A stretch of DNA of 64,000 bases from Phaeobacter italicus (GCF_001258055.1 NZ_CVRM01000011.1:868001-932000); one strand, 5' to 3'. Counted from the first letter of the stretch, positions 7,347 through 17,620 are shown. Numbers and translations: made by a program. Notes: generated by a model not told the origin, from the letters alone.

Positions 7347-9092
7347 TCAGTCGAGGTGTAGATGATCGGGCTTCAGCCCGTTGTCATATCGTTCGATTGC
7401 CAGCTCAAGAAGGGCTTCGAAGTTCTTCATGTACCCTTCGGAATCATAAAGCGGCGTCTGGGGGATGTTCTGTGTGATCTTGGCGCGCAGGGCCGCCAGC
7501 TCGCTTGGGTTTTGTGCCAGACGCAGGGCAATATCACGGTATTCATCAACCGACTGCGCGATCAGCTCGGGACAGTTCACCGCCGATACGATGCTGGCGG
7601 CCACCCGAGCAGCGAATTGCTGGCCCGGCATCGTCACGACCGGCACGCCCGACCACATCAGTTCACTCGCGGTGGTGTGGGCATTACAGGCAAAAGTGTC
7701 GAGAAAGATATCTGCAAGGGGGAGCCGCGCGATGTGATCCGGCGTGCTGCACCGATCCGCAAAGACAATCCGCTCCGCGCTGACGCCGCGCGCCTCTGCC
7801 TCCTTGCGGATGTTCGCGCGCAGTGGCTCCGCGCCAGCAAGGAACCACAGAACGCTGCCATCAACCTGTTTCAGCAGATCCATCCAGATATCGAATTCCG
7901 CTGGCGACACCTTGTTGTGGTTGTTGAAGGCGCAAAACACCACGCCGTCTTGCGGCAGTCCCATATCAGCGCGGGTCGGGGTCTGTTCTGGGCGGGGACG
8001 ACTGTTGTCGTTCACCTGGTAACAGTCCGGCATATAAATGATTTTCTCAGAGAAATGTCGGCGGCCTTCCTTCGGGACGGTGACAGCATCCGCGACAAAA
8101 TAATCCATCGTCGGCAAACCCGTCGTGCCTGGGTACCCCAGATAGGAAATCTGAACCGGCGCCGCGCGGAAGGCAAAGATCGCGGGGCGCGCGCCCTTGG
8201 TATAGCCCTTGAGGTCGATTGCGATATCCAGCTGATCGTCCCGGGCCAGTTCAGCGACATCCTCATCCCTCATCGCGTGAACTGGCTTGTAGTGGTCCGC
8301 CGCTTTCACGACCCTCTGAAGGTAGGCGTTGGTCGGCTGGTTGCTGTAGTCATAGATGAACACTTCGAAGCGGTCTGAATTGTGCAGCTCAAAGTGCTGC
8401 GCCATCAAAAGCATGGTGGCGTGGTTGAAAAAGTCGTTGGAAAAATAGCCGATACGGATCCGGCGACCTGCTGTCGCGGTCCGGTCAAAAGCGTTCCGCT
8501 GTTTGAAATCGGCAAGCCGGAGCTGCTTTTTCATCTTTGTCACAGCCCGTTTTTTCTGAAAGGCCGGATCATCCACGTAAAGAAGGGTGGTAAAGGGATC
8601 GCCATTCGCCGGATCATTATCCAGGATCCGCAGCTTGTTTTTCTGATCCTCGTAGACCTCCCACTTGCAGAGATCCATCTGCAGCTGCACCAGCCGCGAC
8701 ACGTTCATCGCGTTTTCAGGGTCCAGCTGATAGACCGCCTCGAAAAAGCCGACCGCGTCCTCATAGCGTTCCATAAGCATCAAAATGGTGCCAATCCCGC
8801 TTAGCCATTTGGGGTTGGTCGGTTCTCGTTTCAGCGCCCCCATCAGGTGCCGCAAAGCGAGATCATATTTTGCCTCCTGCATGAAATTGGAGGCAAGTTC
8901 AGCATGAAGAAGCGCATCTTCAGGTGCCAGGGTCAGGGCCTGCGTGATGAACTGGCGCGCACGCGGGTAGTCGCCTTCGACAAAAGCCTTCGCAGCTTCG
9001 GCCTTGAACACATCCACGGGAGACGGAGGTGCCGCTGCCATTTTCCGACGCGCTGATTTGGAAAGTTGGTTCTTGCGCAATGGTTTGTTCAT
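7347..9092 (-). CDS. TPR glycosyltransferase, SPINDLY/O-GlcNAc-transferase family
   Basis: A 581-aa protein with N-terminal TPR repeats (about residues 25-130, e.g. ARQFITQALTLAPEDALLHA) and a C-terminal GT41 catalytic region. Family motifs visible: RIGYFSNDFFNH at the start of the first catalytic lobe, DLKGYTKGARP, QISYLGYPGTTGLPTMDY, VVFCAFNNHNKVSP, and DTFACNAHTTASELMWSGVP, where the sugar nucleotide binds. Such enzymes put a sugar from a UDP- or GDP-donor on Ser/Thr of cytoplasmic proteins; substrate and sugar cannot be told from sequence. The start is uncertain: the chosen ATG has GAGGG about 10 nt upstream; an in-frame GTG lies 30 nt further out. It stands alone, with no flagellar or surface-layer genes nearby. 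Confidence 0.85.
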   Translation of the reverse strand: MNKPLRKNQLSKSARRKMAAAPPSPVDVFKAEAAKAFVEGDYPRARQFITQALTLAPEDALLHAELASNFMQEAKYDLALRHLMGALKREPTNPKWLSGIGTILMLMERYEDAVGFFEAVYQLDPENAMNVSRLVQLQMDLCKWEVYEDQKNKLRILDNDPANGDPFTTLLYVDDPAFQKKRAVTKMKKQLRLADFKQRNAFDRTATAGRRIRIGYFSNDFFNHATMLLMAQHFELHNSDRFEVFIYDYSNQPTNAYLQRVVKAADHYKPVHAMRDEDVAELARDDQLDIAIDLKGYTKGARPAIFAFRAAPVQISYLGYPGTTGLPTMDYFVADAVTVPKEGRRHFSEKIIYMPDCYQVNDNSRPRPEQTPTRADMGLPQDGVVFCAFNNHNKVSPAEFDIWMDLLKQVDGSVLWFLAGAEPLRANIRKEAEARGVSAERIVFADRCSTPDHIARLPLADIFLDTFACNAHTTASELMWSGVPVVTMPGQQFAARVAASIVSAVNCPELIAQSVDEYRDIALRLAQNPSELAALRAKITQNIPQTPLYDSEGYMKNFEALLELAIERYDNGLKPDHLHLD

Positions 9093-9386
9093 TGACGGTC
9101 TGCCCTCAGCTGACATGGCCACAGAGGCTTCAAGCTCCGGCCTTATGACAAATTTCCATCAGTTTGGCGGAAAAAACCTAAGAAACGGTTCACCAGTCTC
9201 TTCCATCGCTGCAGGCATCAAAGCAGGCTTCGCGAGCGGATATCGACATTTCTGCACTGCTACTTTGCGCAGCTGCCGCTTGCTCTGTGGACAATCCCCC
9301 GCTAAGAAATAAACAACCGTTCAATTCATGACGACCCGCCGGGTCAGATCCCGGCCGGGCTGCGTTCACACGAGGGAGGACACGCC

Positions 9387-10532
9387 GTGGATTTCGCATT
9401 GACCGAGGAACAGACCGCCATCTTCGATATGGCCTATGCCTTTGGGCAGGAGAATATCGCGCCATTTGCCCGCCAGTGGGAGGCCGAAGGCACCATTCCG
9501 AAATCGCTCTGGCCGCAGGTGGGAGAGTTGGGTTTCGGCGGGCTCTACGTGTCCGAAGAAACCGGCGGTGCGGGCCTGTCGCGTCTTGATGCGACCTTGG
9601 TCTTCGAAGCGCTGTCGATGGCCTGCCCGTCCGTTGCGGCCTTTCTGTCCATCCACAATATGTGCGCCAAAATGCTGGACACCTTTGCCAGCGACGAGAT
9701 GAAGGCGCGCATCATGCCCGATGTGTTGTCTTTGAACACTGTCCTCAGCTACTGCCTGACCGAACCGGGCTCCGGCTCTGACGCTGCGGCCCTGAAGACC
9801 CGTGCAGCCAAGACAAACGAGGGCTACACGCTCAACGGGACCAAGGCGTTCATCTCTGGCGGGGGCTATTCTGACGCCTATGTCTGCATGGTGCGCACCG
9901 GCGAAGACGGCCCCAAGGGTATTTCCACGGTCTATGTCGAAGACGGCACAGCCGGTCTCAGCTTTGGCGGGCTTGAGGACAAGATGGGCTGGAAAAGCCA
10001 GCCCACCGCCCAGGTCCAGTTTGACGACTGCAAGATCGCGGCGGACAACCTCGTCGGTGAAGAAGGCAGCGGCTTCAAATATGCGATGATGGGGCTGGAT
10101 GGCGGGCGTCTGAATATTGCGTCCTGCTCGCTTGGTGCCGCGCAGCAGGCGCTCAACATGACGCTGCAATACATGTCCGAGCGCAAGGCCTTCGGCAAAT
10201 CCATCGATCAGTTCCAGGGGCTGCAATTCCGCCTCGCTGATATGGAAATCGAACTGCAAGCTGCCCGCGTCTTTCTGCGCCAGGCCGCCTGGAAGCTGGA
10301 TCAGGGCACGCCTGATGCCTCCAAACATTGTGCGATGGCCAAGAAATTCGTCACCGAAGCAGGCTCCAAGATTGTGGATCAATGCCTTCAACTTCATGGC
10401 GGCTACGGCTACCTTGCGGACTACGGCATCGAAAAACTGGTGCGTGACCTCAGGGTTCACCAGATCCTGGAAGGCACCAATGAAATCATGCGGGTGATCA
10501 CCGCGCGCCACCTGTTGGCCGAAAACCGCTGA
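9387..10532 (+). CDS. Acyl-CoA dehydrogenase, probably isobutyryl-CoA dehydrogenase
   Basis: A 381-aa FAD-dependent acyl-CoA dehydrogenase. Conserved segments: YCLTEPGSGSDAA (FAD/substrate), ISGGG, the KAFGKSIDQFQ motif, and LEGTNEIMR with the catalytic base Glu362. As the first gene of an operon with a hydroxyisobutyryl-CoA hydrolase and mmsB, it most likely oxidises isobutyryl-CoA to methacrylyl-CoA in valine degradation (ACAD8-like). It starts with GTG behind GAGGGAGG. The hydratase step of the pathway is not encoded separately here. An isovaleryl or other short branched substrate cannot be excluded. Confidence 0.9.
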   Translation: MDFALTEEQTAIFDMAYAFGQENIAPFARQWEAEGTIPKSLWPQVGELGFGGLYVSEETGGAGLSRLDATLVFEALSMACPSVAAFLSIHNMCAKMLDTFASDEMKARIMPDVLSLNTVLSYCLTEPGSGSDAAALKTRAAKTNEGYTLNGTKAFISGGGYSDAYVCMVRTGEDGPKGISTVYVEDGTAGLSFGGLEDKMGWKSQPTAQVQFDDCKIAADNLVGEEGSGFKYAMMGLDGGRLNIASCSLGAAQQALNMTLQYMSERKAFGKSIDQFQGLQFRLADMEIELQAARVFLRQAAWKLDQGTPDASKHCAMAKKFVTEAGSKIVDQCLQLHGGYGYLADYGIEKLVRDLRVHQILEGTNEIMRVITARHLLAENR

Positions 10533-10539
10533 GGCAGAC

Positions 10540-11580
10540 ATGAGCGACATTGATATCCGTGTCACCGGCCGCGCCGGGCGGATCACCCTGACCCGCACCA
10601 AGGCGCTCAATGCGCTAAGCTATGACATGTGCCTTGCGGTGGATGCCGCGTTAAAGGACTGGGCCACAGATGACGCCATTGATCTGGTGGTCATGGATGC
10701 GGAGGGTGAAAAAGCCTTCTGCGCGGGTGGCGACATTGCCGAGCTTTACCAGACCGGCCGCGAGGGCGATTTTGACTATGGCCGTCGGTTCTGGCGCGAT
10801 GAATACCGCATGAACGCGCGGATCTTTGAATATCCCAAACCCGTGGTCAGCTTTCTGCAGGGGTTTGTGATGGGCGGCGGCGTCGGCCTTGGCTGTCATG
10901 GCACCCATCGCGTGGTGGGCGACAGCACCAAGATTGCCATGCCCGAGGTCGGCATTGGTCTGATCCCGGATGTGGGCGGCACCCTGATGCTGGCGCTCGC
11001 GCCCGGCCGCCTTGGCGAATACCTCGGCCTGACGGGCGCCCGGATGGCCGCCGCAGACGCCATTCATGCCGGGTTTGCCGATCACTACATCCCCGAAGAC
11101 GCCTGGCCCGATCTGATCCGCCAACTGGAGGAGACAGGTCGCACCGACAACCTGGTTGAGGCCGCCAAAGACGCAGGCGAAAGCCCCCTTGCCGCCCAGC
11201 AGACCGAGATCGATCGCTGTTTCGGTGGCGAAGCCCTTGGCGATATCCTGACCGACCTTGACCACGCTGACAGCGCCTTTGCCCAGGACACCCTCAAACT
11301 GCTGCAGCGCAATGCGCCCCTGTCCATGGCGGCCACCGTCGAAATGCTGCACCGGCTGCGTGCAGGCACCATGAGCATCCGCAAGGCGCTGGAACTGGAA
11401 TATCGCTTTACCCACCGCGCGATGGAAAAAGGTGACTTTCTGGAAGGAATTCGGGCCCAGATCATTGACAAGGATCGCCAGCCCAAGTGGCAATATGCCG
11501 ACCGCGACGTGCCCACCACCGCCGTCAGCCAGATGCTGATGCCGCTTGGCGCAGACACGCTGCGATTTGAGGAGGAATAA
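10540..11580 (+). CDS. Enoyl-CoA hydratase/isomerase family protein, probable 3-hydroxyisobutyryl-CoA hydrolase
   Basis: A 346-aa crotonase-fold protein. The oxyanion-hole segment FCAGGDI and the GFVMGGGVGLGCHGTHRV segment are typical of 3-hydroxyisobutyryl-CoA hydrolases (HIBCH), as are MPEVGIGLIPDVGGT and a total length about 80 residues longer than plain enoyl-CoA hydratases. It would release free 3-hydroxyisobutyrate for the next gene product. It begins 7 bp after the acyl-CoA dehydrogenase stop and ends 3 bp before mmsB, so the three genes are one transcript. Confidence 0.9.
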   Translation: MSDIDIRVTGRAGRITLTRTKALNALSYDMCLAVDAALKDWATDDAIDLVVMDAEGEKAFCAGGDIAELYQTGREGDFDYGRRFWRDEYRMNARIFEYPKPVVSFLQGFVMGGGVGLGCHGTHRVVGDSTKIAMPEVGIGLIPDVGGTLMLALAPGRLGEYLGLTGARMAAADAIHAGFADHYIPEDAWPDLIRQLEETGRTDNLVEAAKDAGESPLAAQQTEIDRCFGGEALGDILTDLDHADSAFAQDTLKLLQRNAPLSMAATVEMLHRLRAGTMSIRKALELEYRFTHRAMEKGDFLEGIRAQIIDKDRQPKWQYADRDVPTTAVSQMLMPLGADTLRFEEE

Positions 11581-11583
11581 CAC

Positions 11584-12462
11584 ATGAAAATCGGATTTAT
11601 CGGCCTTGGCAACATGGGGGGGCCGATGGCCGCCAACCTCGCCAAGGAGGGCCACGAGGTCATGGGCTTTGACATGGCCGATGTGCAGATCGATGGCGTG
11701 CAGATGGCGGGCTCCGGGGCAGAGGCCGCAACAGGTGCCGATGTGGTGATCACCATGCTGCCCAACGGCCAGATCCTGCGTTCAGTCGCAGAGGATCTGG
11801 TGCCTGCAATGACAAAAGGCGCCACGCTGGTGGATTGCTCTACCGTTGATGTCGACAGCGCGCGGGCCGTGGCCCAGCAATGCGCCGACGCCGGGTTGCA
11901 GTTTGTCGATGCCCCTGTCTCTGGCGGCATTGGTGGTGCGGCTGCGGGCACGCTGACCTTTATGGCGGGCGGCAGCCAGGGCGCCTTTGAAGCGGCCAAA
12001 CCTCTGTTTGATATCATGGGCCAAAAGGCCGTGCATTGCGGTGATGCAGGGGCCGGTCAGGCAGCAAAGATCTGCAACAACATGATCCTTGGCATCACCA
12101 TGATCGGTACCTGCGAGGCCTTTGCACTGGCTGACAAGCTGGGCCTTGATCGCCAAAAGATGTTTGACGTGGTCTCCACCTCCTCCGGCTACAGCTGGTC
12201 GATGAACGCCTACTGCCCCGCTCCGGGTGTTGGCCCGCAGTCTCCCGCTGACAACGACTACAAGCCCGGTTTCGCCTCGGAACTGATGCTCAAGGACCTG
12301 CGCCTGTCCCAACAGGCAGCTGACAGCGTGGATGCCGACACGCCGATGGGCGCTCTGGCCCAGGCGCTTTATGCGGTCTTTGTCGAGGACGAGGATGGCA
12401 AGGGCAAAGACTTCAGCGCCATGCTGCCCCGGTTCGAAAAAAGCAGCCGACACGACCGCTGA
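11584..12462 (+). CDS. mmsB: 3-hydroxyisobutyrate dehydrogenase
   Basis: NAD-dependent oxidation of 3-hydroxyisobutyrate to methylmalonate semialdehyde, the substrate of MmsA. The 292-aa protein has the Rossmann motif GFIGLGNMGGPMA (4-16), the substrate-binding DAPVSGG motif (109-115) and catalytic Lys162 in GQAAKICNN. GAGGAATAACAC before the ATG, overlapping the end of the previous gene, supplies the ribosome site. Last gene of the operon; a strong terminator follows. Confidence 0.95.
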   Translation: MKIGFIGLGNMGGPMAANLAKEGHEVMGFDMADVQIDGVQMAGSGAEAATGADVVITMLPNGQILRSVAEDLVPAMTKGATLVDCSTVDVDSARAVAQQCADAGLQFVDAPVSGGIGGAAAGTLTFMAGGSQGAFEAAKPLFDIMGQKAVHCGDAGAGQAAKICNNMILGITMIGTCEAFALADKLGLDRQKMFDVVSTSSGYSWSMNAYCPAPGVGPQSPADNDYKPGFASELMLKDLRLSQQAADSVDADTPMGALAQALYAVFVEDEDGKGKDFSAMLPRFEKSSRHDR

Positions 12463-12512
12463 GCCTGACCCGGCCCCAGCGAGACATCCAGGCCCTTCCG
12501 TAAAGGGTTCAC

Positions 12513-12549
12513 AAATCCGCAGCTCTGCCAAGGGGCTGCGGATTTTTCC
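12513..12549 (+). terminator. Terminator of the valine operon
   Basis: Perfect 11-bp stem (12513-12523 with 12535-12545) ending in a T run. Confidence 0.9.
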
Positions 12550-13289
12550 ATTTCCAGATCGGGGATGCCCCCACAGCCACCCAAAAAACCGTCGAAAAAC
12601 CAGCATGTTACATGAAAATCCTGGCGGCCAGATCCGGCCAGGAGGTAAACCAAAACAGCAAGGTCTTTAAAATTTTCAAGACTATCGCATAGGTTGCATT
12701 AACTTACATATGGACCCGAAATAGCTGTTGTGGCACCTTTTCATCACTACCTGAATGACAAAATTGCTGAGCCTTGGAGGCCAGAAAGGCCCAACCATCC
12801 GAAAGAAATTCGGACATTTCACAGGCTGCATCTTTCACGGTTGCACCCCCAGCAACTGGCAGCTGCGAAGTGACCCCGGTTACGAGGACAGTGACCACTT
12901 TGAAACTGAACACACCTTGCAAGAAAGGATCTGTTTCAAAATCTGCAACCAGCTGATCCGCTGCCACAGGTCCCCACATGTGGCAGGGGTTTGGTCCCGG
13001 CGGCAGACCCTCCAAATGACGAAGACATCCACACCAATTGGATTTTGAAATTGGTCGGCCCTCCAGTTCTGCGACCTCAGGTCTCGCAGATGTACCCCCC
13101 ACCCCCTCAGGCGAGGGCCAACACCGTCCCGATCCAGCTCTGTGGAGAGCACCGCTGACAGAACGTTGGCGGTGCTTGTCGTTTCAGGCCAACCTCCGAA
13201 CCGCAAGATCACCCACACCAAGTCTGCGCGCCAGCTCCGCGTGCCAGGTCCGCGCGACAAGCCTCCCCCACGTCCGCCACCGCAACGGA
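12550..13289. other. Gene-poor stretch, no recognised gene
   Basis: Only short open frames occur here (97 codons on + at 12755-13048, 132 codons on - at 12704-13102) and neither translation resembles a protein I know. The GC content is visibly lower than in the flanking genes, with an AT-rich patch at 12660-12715 and several small inverted repeats, for example around 12800-12815 and 13034-13055. It may hold a decayed gene or an unrecognised RNA. Confidence 0.5.
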
Positions 13290-13311
13290 AAAGGGGCCTC
13301 TCGGCCCCTTT
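13290..13311 (-). terminator. Probable uvrA terminator
   Basis: Perfect 9-bp stem AAAGGGGCC/GGCCCCTTT with loop TCTC, T run on the minus side. It lies 136 bp past the uvrA stop. A second hairpin (13402-13413 with 13416-13425) lies nearer the gene. Confidence 0.65.
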
Positions 13312-13360
13312 ATGATGTCGATCCCGCCCGTCTTCGGCCTGCTGCGGCCAAATCTGCACC

Positions 13361-13387
13361 CATCACCTTTTCAAAAATACTCCGGGG
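13361..13387. repeat. Copy 1 of an interspersed short motif
   Basis: CATCACCTTTTCAAAAATAC-TCC is related to motifs at 42178 and 43331 (core C-A-T-C, Y-T-T-T, then C-AAAAATACTC). It is followed by GC-rich inverted repeats up to about 13426. Confidence 0.45.
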
Positions 13388-13446
13388 TGAATTGGCCAAC
13401 GGCCAAGAGGGGCAGCGCCCCTTGGCTCCGCGCGGCGCTCAGCCCC

Positions 13447-16317
13447 CTATTCTGCGGCAACCTTGCGTGCTGCCAGAATATCCTTGAGATACCTGCCCGT
13501 GTGACTGCGCGGCTCCGCCGCAACATCCTCGGGCGTTCCCTCGGCAACAATCTCACCGCCGCCATCGCCGCCCTCAGGACCGATATCGATGATCCAATCT
13601 GCGGTCTTGATCACGTCGAGATTGTGTTCGATCACCACGACGGAATTGCCCTGCTCAACGAGTTCATGCAGCACTTCCAAAAGCTTGCGCACATCCTCGA
13701 AATGCAGACCCGTCGTCGGCTCATCCAGAATATAGAGTGTGCGTCCGGTGGAGCGTTTGGCCAGCTCCTTCGAGAGTTTGACCCGCTGCGCTTCGCCGCC
13801 GGACAGGGTGGTCGCCTGCTGCCCAACCTTGATATAGCCCAGCCCGACCCGCATCAGCGCATCCATCTTGTCGCGGATGGATGGCACGGCGCTAAAGAAC
13901 TGTTGGGCGTCCTCCACCGTCATGTCCAGCACATCGGCAATGCTCTTGCCCTTGAACTGAATTTCAAGCGTCTCGCGGTTATAGCGCGCACCTTTGCAGG
14001 TTTCGCACTCCACATAGACATCGGGAAGGAAATGCATCTCGATCTTGATGACACCATCACCCTGGCAGGCCTCACAGCGCCCGCCCTTCACGTTGAAGGA
14101 GAACCGCCCCGGTTTGTAACCGCGTGTCTTGGCCTCCGGCAGGCCCGCGAACCACTCGCGGATCGGGGTAAAGGCGCCGGTGTAGGTGGCGGGGTTCGAA
14201 CGCGGGGTGCGGCCGATGGGGCGCTGGTCGATGTCGATCACCTTGTCCAGATGTTCCAGCCCCTTGATGGTCTCGCAGGGCGCCGGGGTTTGGCGCGCAC
14301 CGTTCAGCCGCATGGAGGCGGTCTTGAACAGCGTTTCAATCGTCAGCGTCGATTTCCCGCCGCCCGACACGCCCGACACACAGAGGAACTTGCCAAGGGG
14401 GAAATTTGCGGTCACCTCTTTGAGGTTGTTGCCCGTCGCCTTTACGACCTCGACCGACTTTCCGTTGCCCTTGCGACGCTCGCTTGGCACTGCAATCTCG
14501 CGCTTGCCAGAGAGATACTGGCCGGTGATGGAGGCCGCATCCTCTGCGATCTGCTGCGGGGTGCCGTGGCTGACCACCTGCCCCCCGTGAACACCAGCGC
14601 CGGGACCAATATCAAATACATAGTCCGCCTCGCGGATGGCGTCCTCGTCATGCTCCACCACGATCACCGTATTGCCCTGATCACGCAGGTTCTTCAGCGT
14701 GCCGAGCAGGCGATCATTGTCGCGCTGATGCAGGCCGATCGAGGGTTCGTCCAGCACATAGAGCACACCCGTCAGGCCAGAGCCGATCTGCGATGCCAGA
14801 CGGATCCGCTGGCTTTCACCACCAGAGAGAGTGCCCGCATTGCGGCTCAGCGTCAGATATTCCAGCCCCACATTGTTGAGGAACCCCAGACGTTCGCGGA
14901 TTTCCTTGACGATGGCGCGGGCGATTTCCTGTTTCTGCGCAGACAGGTGGTTCGGGACATCCTCGATCCAGGCCAGCGCCTCGCGGATCGACATCTGCAC
15001 CACCTGCCCCACATGCAGCAGCTGATCGCCAGAGCCGATCTTGACCGCCAGCGCCTCTTCACGCAAACGATAGCCGCCGCAAGAGCCGCAGGGCCGGTTG
15101 TTCTGGTAGCGTTCAAATTCTTCGCGGATCCAGCTGGAGTCGGTCTCGCGGTAGCGGCGCTCCATGTTGGGGATCACCCCTTCAAAGACGCGCGTGACCT
15201 CATAGACACGACCGCCCTCGTCATAGCGGAACTTGATTTCCTCATCCCCGGAGCCATGCAGGAAAACCTGCTGCACCTTTTTCGGCAGATCCTTCCACTT
15301 GGTGTTCTTGTCGAACTGATAGTGTTTGGCGATGGCCTCGATGGTCTGCAGGAAATAGGGCGATTTGCCCTTGCGCCAGGGGGCCAGCGCCCCGTCATAG
15401 ATTTTCAGTGTCTGATCCGGCACCACCAGCCGCTCGTCAAAGAACAGCTCGACCCCCAGACCATCACATTCCGGGCAGGCCCCAAAGGGCGCGTTGAACG
15501 AAAACAGACGCGGTTCGATTTCCGGGATGGTGAACCCGCTGACAGGACAGGCGAAATTCTCGGAAAAGGTGATCCGTTCGGGATCGCCTTCTTTCGGGGC
15601 CGTCTCCAGAATGGCAATCCCGTCGGCCAGATCCAGCGCAGTGCGCAGACTGTCGGCCAGACGTGTCTCCAGCCCCTCTCGCACCACGATACGGTCCACC
15701 ACGACGTCGATGTCATGGCGGAACTTTTTGTCCAGGGTCGGCGGTTCGTCCAACTCGTAGAACGCGCCATCCACCTTCACACGCTGGAACCCCTGCTTGC
15801 GCAGTTCCAGAAACTCTTTGCGATACTCGCCCTTGCGGTCGCGCACGATGGGCGCCAGCAGGTAGCCGCGCGTGCCTTCCTCAAGGGTCATGATCCGGTC
15901 GACCATGTCCTGCACCTGCTGGGCCTCGATGGGCATGCCGGTTGCAGGGCTGTAGGGCGTGCCTGCACGCGCAAACAGCAGGCGCAGGTAGTCGTAGATC
16001 TCTGTCACCGTGCCCACGGTCGAGCGCGGGTTCTTGGAGGTGGTTTTCTGTTCGATGGAGATCGCAGGCGATAGGCCGCTGATGTGATCCACATCCGGCT
16101 TTTCCATCATGTCGAGGAACTGGCGCGCATAGGCCGAGAGGCTTTCGACGTAGCGGCGCTGCCCCTCTGCATAGATCGTGTCAAACGCCAGGCTGGACTT
16201 GCCCGAACCGGACAGGCCGGTGATTACCACCAGCTGATCGCGCGGGATATCCACGTCGATGCCCTTGAGGTTATGTTCCCGCGCACCGCGAACTTCGATC
16301 GATTTCAACTCAGCCAT
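13447..16317 (-). CDS. uvrA: Excinuclease ABC subunit A
   Basis: DNA damage recognition ATPase of nucleotide excision repair; works with UvrB and UvrC. The 956-aa length is normal. Seen: two ABC ATPase modules, first Walker [10 protein letters not shown] near residue 31, zinc-finger cysteines (CPECDGLGV and CEACQGDG), two LSGGE signatures, and DEPSIGLH / DEPTTGLH Walker B regions. The start is the ATG of [12 protein letters not shown]; upstream in-frame residues are not conserved. A LexA-type box lies 91 nt upstream, so SOS induction is expected. ssb, often divergent from uvrA in relatives, is absent here. Confidence 0.98.
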   Translation of the reverse strand: MAELKSIEVRGAREHNLKGIDVDIPRDQLVVITGLSGSGKSSLAFDTIYAEGQRRYVESLSAYARQFLDMMEKPDVDHISGLSPAISIEQKTTSKNPRSTVGTVTEIYDYLRLLFARAGTPYSPATGMPIEAQQVQDMVDRIMTLEEGTRGYLLAPIVRDRKGEYRKEFLELRKQGFQRVKVDGAFYELDEPPTLDKKFRHDIDVVVDRIVVREGLETRLADSLRTALDLADGIAILETAPKEGDPERITFSENFACPVSGFTIPEIEPRLFSFNAPFGACPECDGLGVELFFDERLVVPDQTLKIYDGALAPWRKGKSPYFLQTIEAIAKHYQFDKNTKWKDLPKKVQQVFLHGSGDEEIKFRYDEGGRVYEVTRVFEGVIPNMERRYRETDSSWIREEFERYQNNRPCGSCGGYRLREEALAVKIGSGDQLLHVGQVVQMSIREALAWIEDVPNHLSAQKQEIARAIVKEIRERLGFLNNVGLEYLTLSRNAGTLSGGESQRIRLASQIGSGLTGVLYVLDEPSIGLHQRDNDRLLGTLKNLRDQGNTVIVVEHDEDAIREADYVFDIGPGAGVHGGQVVSHGTPQQIAEDAASITGQYLSGKREIAVPSERRKGNGKSVEVVKATGNNLKEVTANFPLGKFLCVSGVSGGGKSTLTIETLFKTASMRLNGARQTPAPCETIKGLEHLDKVIDIDQRPIGRTPRSNPATYTGAFTPIREWFAGLPEAKTRGYKPGRFSFNVKGGRCEACQGDGVIKIEMHFLPDVYVECETCKGARYNRETLEIQFKGKSIADVLDMTVEDAQQFFSAVPSIRDKMDALMRVGLGYIKVGQQATTLSGGEAQRVKLSKELAKRSTGRTLYILDEPTTGLHFEDVRKLLEVLHELVEQGNSVVVIEHNLDVIKTADWIIDIGPEGGDGGGEIVAEGTPEDVAAEPRSHTGRYLKDILAARKVAAE

Positions 16318-16407
16318 ACTGCCCCCAAATCCAACGTCACCCACCCCTGCGGGTGATGTTCGCCCTACAGATAGGGACTGCTGCGCGAGTCTCCAACAGA
16401 AAAATCA

Positions 16408-16422
16408 GAACGAAAGGCGAAC
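16408..16422 (-). promoter_or_regulatory. SOS (LexA) box upstream of uvrA
   Basis: On the minus strand GTTC-GCCTTTC-GTTC, an exact match to the alphaproteobacterial LexA consensus GTTC-N7-GTTC. It lies 91 nt upstream of uvrA and just beyond the stop codon of the MFS gene at 16427. Confidence 0.8.
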
Positions 16423-16426
16423 AATA

Positions 16427-17620
16427 TCAGATCGGCGCTGTTTCGCGGCGCATCCGGCCCAGCACGAGGTGCACAAGAAAGCCACCGATGAACAGCAATA
16501 GCGCCGTCATCATCAACCCATCATAGCCCGCAAAGGCCACCGCACCGACCATCAGCGGAGTGCCAAGCGCATTGCCCAGATTGCCTGCCTGGCTCATGGC
16601 GCCATTTGCCTGCGCCTGCTCGGAAGGGTCCGCGTTCAACTGTGGCACCGAGGCAAAGCTTGCCCCCTGAACAAGGCCAAAGGCCACGGCCAGCCCCATG
16701 CAGGCCAGCGGCAGGCCCGGCATCATCCACAGCCACACCGCGGCAGCCGCCGCCAGGGCAAATCCGGTCAGGATCACCTTGACCGCCGCGACACGCCGCA
16801 GCAGCCAGACACCCAGCGTCATGGAGGTTGCGATGCTGACCAGCGGCAGCGCGCTCATGACGCTGACGCGCACCGATGGGTCTAGATGCGGCGGCAAAAC
16901 CGTCAGAAAGGCCACAAAACAGGTGGTGTAGAACAGCCACCCCGCCGCTGGAGCGATCCGAAAGGGAGATCGGTAGATCGACAGATGCAGATGTGGCAGC
17001 CCCTGCAGGCGCGGATAGGCCTCTCGAGGCGGCACCTGAACCGAGGTCAGCATATGCCCCAGCACCAGCGCAAGCACCGCCATCAACCCGGCATGGGCCG
17101 CAAACAGCGCCGCCACACCCCAACCCGCCACCAGCGGCAGGCCAAACCAGACAAGCAGCGCGTAGGATACACCAAAGAAGGTGCTCCAGATCGACAGCCC
17201 GGTGCCGCGGTGGCGCGGGATACAGATCTGCGGGATCAGCGTTGGCGCCGCCACGACAATCCCAAGATGCGACAGACCTTCGATCAGCCGGGTGGCCAGG
17301 AACAGCCCATAGGGCAGATGGATGGCCTGCAATGCCGACATGGCCGCCCCGATCCACAGCGCCCAGACGAGGCTGCGGCGATAGCCAAATGCAGCGACAA
17401 AGCCGCCCGCGACCACGCCCAGCAGGATCCCCATCAGTCCGACCATCGACATGGTCAGGCTTAACGAGTTTCCCGCCTCCGGATACATCTCCGACAGGCG
17501 ATCAAAGACAATGCTGATCTTGCCATATTGGGCGCCAGCCCCAAGACCGGCTGCCCAGATAATCAAGACCACACTCCAGCGCGTGGCAGAAAGGGCCTGT
17601 TTCTCAGCTGTCTGGGTCAT
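16427..17620 (-). CDS. MFS transporter
   Basis: A 397-aa major facilitator protein with about 12 hydrophobic segments and the loop 2-3 motif GGFVAAFGYRRSL (about residues 72-84). The N-terminal half contains a TRLIEGLSHLG segment typical of small-molecule efflux or uptake MFS proteins. The substrate cannot be inferred. It is upstream of uvrA on the same strand, but the SOS box between them argues for independent transcription of uvrA. Confidence 0.85.
   Translation of the reverse strand: MTQTAEKQALSATRWSVVLIIWAAGLGAGAQYGKISIVFDRLSEMYPEAGNSLSLTMSMVGLMGILLGVVAGGFVAAFGYRRSLVWALWIGAAMSALQAIHLPYGLFLATRLIEGLSHLGIVVAAPTLIPQICIPRHRGTGLSIWSTFFGVSYALLVWFGLPLVAGWGVAALFAAHAGLMAVLALVLGHMLTSVQVPPREAYPRLQGLPHLHLSIYRSPFRIAPAAGWLFYTTCFVAFLTVLPPHLDPSVRVSVMSALPLVSIATSMTLGVWLLRRVAAVKVILTGFALAAAAAVWLWMMPGLPLACMGLAVAFGLVQGASFASVPQLNADPSEQAQANGAMSQAGNLGNALGTPLMVGAVAFAGYDGLMMTALLLFIGGFLVHLVLGRMRRETAPI

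Noticed and set aside
9331-9360. CCCGCCGGG/CCCGGCCGGG inverted repeat before the acyl-CoA dehydrogenase gene
   Set aside because: Imperfect and GC-only; could be chance, with no second copy seen elsewhere.
12704-13102. 132-codon minus-strand frame in the gene-poor stretch
   Set aside because: The translation has no recognisable motif and no convincing ribosome site; the competing + strand frame at 12755 is equally unconvincing.
13312-16074. Very long + strand frame (920 codons) antisense to uvrA
   Set aside because: Shadow of the GC-rich third positions of uvrA; His/Arg/Leu-rich translation without family similarity.
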